This document shows positions 6,513 through 7,410 of a stretch of DNA of 7,410 nucleotides, piece by piece. How positions within the stretch are numbered: position 1 is the first letter of the stretch; every line of letters starts with the position of its first letter. The position numbers and the translations under genes were made by a program. The notes beneath the pieces are model-generated. The model was given only the letters and a program-made list of their open reading frames with translations, did not search any database and was not told where the DNA came from. Source of the stretch: an uncultured Lachnospiraceae bacterium (GTDB lineage Bacteria > Bacillota > Clostridia > Lachnospirales > Lachnospiraceae). Location: the NCBI GenBank assembly GCA_910583615.1, contig CAJTXP010000085.1:1-7410 (forward strand), in the 5' to 3' direction.

Positions 6513-6947
6513 TTATATTTTCTGAAAATGCGACTGCATATTGGCAGTGATCCGGCACAGATATTTCTGAAACTGTGCTTTTTCTTCCTCTGTAAACCCT
6601 TCCAGCAGAACAGAAACGAAACGGTTCTGGGCTTCGAGCCCGGCTGCAATAGCCGCATCTGCCGCCCGGCAGAGCTTCAGATGAATGGTCCTGCGGTTGC
6701 GGCCCTGATAAAACGTGGTGAGATACCCCCGTTCCTTCAGAGACTGAATGGACTTGGATACATGGGATTTGGAAAGATGCCGGTGTTTTACGATGTCTGT
6801 AGCGGTATCAAAGTCCGGATTGTTGTGCAGAAAGAGAAGGATGTCCATCTCGGTCTTGATCAAATCGTTCTGCAGGCATACGGCGTTGATACATTCCTCG
6901 TAAATGATATTTCCGAGAATATGGTTATTGATAAACTGTGATTTCAT
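6513..6947 (-). CDS. MarR-family transcriptional regulator
   Basis: 144 residues, the standard MarR length. The winged helix spans ~30-95: helix 2 around 48-58, recognition helix LSKSHVSKSIQSLKERG (58-74), and the wing with GRNRRTIHLKL (82-92), where the Arg pair is the usual minor-groove contact. Flanking helices at 5-28 and 95-140 should form the dimer interface. Cysteines at 19, 24, 93 and 132 are noteworthy, because MarR relatives of the OhrR type use an N-terminal cysteine to sense oxidants or sulfur species. ATG 6947 has AAAGGA at about 6957-6962 on the minus strand, roughly 9 nt upstream. It is the first gene of a two-gene operon with the exporter and probably represses both through the tandem repeats at its promoter. 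A sulfur or redox signal is only a suggestion from the partner gene. Confidence 0.9.
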   Translation of the reverse strand: MKSQFINNHILGNIIYEECINAVCLQNDLIKTEMDILLFLHNNPDFDTATDIVKHRHLSKSHVSKSIQSLKERGYLTTFYQGRNRRTIHLKLCRAADAAIAAGLEAQNRFVSVLLEGFTEEEKAQFQKYLCRITANMQSHFQKI

Positions 6948-6973
6948 GGTAAATGTTCCTTTACTGCATTATA

Positions 6974-7002
6974 GTTTTCTAAAGAACTGTTTCTTAGCGA
7001 AC
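6974..7002 (-). promoter_or_regulatory. Probable MarR operator: two tandem 14-bp repeats
   Basis: In plus-strand terms, GTTTTCTAAAGAAC (6974-6987) and GTTTCTTAGCGAAC (6989-7002) match at 10 of 14 positions, and each is a partial palindrome with GTT and AAC ends. They are separated by one base, so their centres lie 15 bp apart. They occupy the space immediately downstream of the -10 box, over the predicted transcription start, a classical position for autorepression. A weaker 19-bp palindrome (6979-6997, 7 of 9 pairs) straddles the junction and is an alternative reading. Confidence 0.6.
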
Positions 7003-7031
7003 ATTATACAAAGAAAAAAGGAAGAAGTCAA
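7003..7031 (-). promoter_or_regulatory. Sigma-A promoter of the marR-TSUP operon
   Basis: On the minus strand TTGACT (7031-7026) and a perfect TATAAT (7008-7003) are separated by 17 bp. Transcription should start near 6996, giving a ~50-nt leader. A second TATAAT at 6973-6968 lacks a matching -35 and may be a weak secondary start. Confidence 0.85.
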
Positions 7032-7074
7032 GTGCATGATGATATTACGGCTGCTTTTTTGGTGGGACAGCGCC

Positions 7075-7123
7075 AAAAAGAAAACTGTCCTCTGAACATT
7101 TACGGATGTCCGGGACAGTTTTC
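7075..7123 (-). terminator. Strong compound intrinsic terminator downstream of the hicA remnant
   Basis: On the minus strand GAAAACTGTCC (7123-7113) pairs perfectly with GGACAGTTTTC (7090-7080). Inside it GGACAT (7111-7106) pairs with ATGTTC (7099-7094; five Watson-Crick pairs and one wobble), closing a 6-nt loop. The tail reads TTTTCTTTTT into 7075. Seventeen pairs plus a U-tract make a convincing minus-strand terminator; the A/T ends of the stem could also give weaker termination on the plus strand. It lies 44 bp before the marR -35 box and separates that promoter from upstream reading. Confidence 0.75.
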
Positions 7124-7291
7124 CTGTATGCTGTAAGAATGGGAAATATTACCGTGCCTGCACCTTTGCAGGCACGGCTTCCTGTAATGCCTGTGCGATC
7201 CATCTGCTCCAACGTATTCCCATCCGTCCTTACAGATAATCTTTTCCATCTCCCAGGCTGTCTTTGGCATTGGCTTTAAAGTGAATTCCAT
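7100..7291 (-). pseudogene. hicA: Decayed HicA-type toxin (mRNA interferase), frameshifted
   Basis: From ATG 7270 (or 7291) the minus strand encodes a typical HicA N-terminus: MPKTAWEMEKIICKDGW, then GSHRHYRKP, with the catalytic histidine of the GSH motif at residue 26 counted from ATG 7270. HicA proteins are ~60-residue double-stranded-RNA-binding-fold ribonucleases. After Pro32 the similarity is lost and the frame stops at 7100-7102. In the next frame the sequence continues as KGAGTVIFP, which matches the expected beta-strand of the family, so a single-base frameshift lies in 7168-7177. A further frame change near 7145 would be needed to reach a plausible C-terminus. No hicB antitoxin is visible on either side, consistent with loss of toxicity. 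The stop sits in the loop of the terminator, so the 3' end seems trimmed. Confidence 0.6.
7152..7177. repeat. Perfect 11-bp inverted repeat inside the hicA remnant
   Basis: CCGTGCCTGCA (7152-7162) and TGCAGGCACGG (7167-7177) are exact reverse complements around a 4-nt loop (CCTT). No T-run follows on either strand, so it is not a terminator. It coincides with the point where the hicA reading frame breaks. Confidence 0.85.
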
Positions 7292-7370
7292 AAAATCAGC
7301 CCTGAAACACAATCGGATTCAGAATAAGAAAAAAGCGGAAAAGCCTGATTTTACACAATGTCATTAACTT
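7292..7370. other. AT-rich stretch upstream of the hicA remnant, no gene seen
   Basis: No open frame with a ribosome site and no clear promoter is found on either strand. An A-rich run lies at 7325-7334. On the minus strand this would be the leader of the hicA remnant, but -35 and -10 hexamers at normal spacing are absent. Confidence 0.4.
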
Positions 7371-7410
7371 AAGAAATCTTTTACATTTGAATTGTAAAAG
7401 GTTTCTTTTT
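7371..7410 (+). terminator. Long AT-rich terminator-like hairpin at the right edge
   Basis: AAGAAATCTTTTACA (7371-7385) pairs with TGTAAAAGGTTTCTT (7393-7407) over 15 positions with one T-G wobble and a 7-nt loop, followed by T to the end of the window (7406-7410 all T). This is the form of an intrinsic terminator on the plus strand, but no plus-strand gene precedes it within 1.7 kb. It may instead serve a minus-strand gene beyond the edge as a bidirectional terminator, or be the end of a small inverted-repeat element that continues outside. Confidence 0.55.

Noticed and set aside
5902..6525. Plus-strand open frame of 207 codons opposite the TSUP gene
   Set aside because: It is the mirror of a membrane protein gene; its His/Gly/Asp-rich translation matches no family and the opposite strand has clear TSUP motifs and a ribosome site.
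6496..6558. Longer N-terminus for the TSUP protein
   Set aside because: The extra 21 residues overlap the marR gene, add a non-membrane segment before the first helix, and ignore the AGGAGG placed 9 nt before ATG 6495.
7036..7095. Short plus-strand frame (19 residues, tandem Trp codons at 7060-7065) followed by alternative hairpins, resembling a trp attenuator leader
   Set aside because: Stalling at the Trp codons would free the arm that forms the terminator, the reverse of attenuation logic. The T-run on this strand is short, and no plus-strand gene follows within the window.
7152..7177. The 11-bp hairpin as an intrinsic terminator
   Set aside because: Neither side is followed by a T-tract, and a much better terminator lies at 7075-7123.

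Overview
The window looks like chromosomal DNA from a Clostridia-type Firmicute, most likely a Lachnospiraceae gut anaerobe. Grounds: Shine-Dalgarno sites of the AGGAGG type, a TTG-started gene, consensus sigma-A promoters with 17-bp spacers, moderate GC content, and a gene set (HxxxDG acyltransferase next to a zinc-ribbon membrane protein of DUF6320 type, YtrA-type GntR/ABC cassette) that I associate with that family. The genus cannot be fixed from the sequence alone.

Layout. (1) 153-3624, plus strand: three genes that probably form one unit. They are an HxxxDG-motif acyltransferase of the alcohol-acetyltransferase/condensation-domain type, a six-helix membrane protein with an N-terminal zinc ribbon, and a membrane-anchored glycoside hydrolase family 3 enzyme (NagZ-like beta-N-acetylhexosaminidase) on a long acidic stalk. 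The first gene has a perfect extended -10 element so close to its ATG that the mRNA may be leaderless. (2) 3723-5668, plus strand: a self-contained GntR(YtrA-type)-ABC ATPase-ABC permease operon with a textbook promoter bracketed by a perfect 9-bp inverted repeat, a probable autoregulatory operator. The three genes overlap or touch at their stop/start codons. (3) 5719-7031, minus strand, convergent with the previous operon: a MarR-family repressor gene followed 17 bp later by a TSUP (TauE/SafE-type) anion exporter gene. They share a strong promoter with two tandem 14-bp repeats over the transcription start. (4) 7075-7410: an AT-rich remnant zone with a decayed hicA toxin gene (minus strand), no recognisable hicB, a strong compound terminator that insulates the marR promoter, and a second terminator-like hairpin at the window edge.

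How the parts work together. Regions 2 and 3 are classic regulator-plus-exporter modules: a one-component repressor senses a compound and derepresses its own operon and the cognate transporter. Region 1 may be an envelope-modification module (acyl transfer plus cell-surface glycan hydrolysis), but that link rests on gene order only. No CRISPR array, rRNA, tRNA, phage or transposase gene is visible. The most unusual points are the possible leaderless start of the acyltransferase, the two operator architectures, and the hicA frameshift that falls inside a perfect 11-bp inverted repeat.
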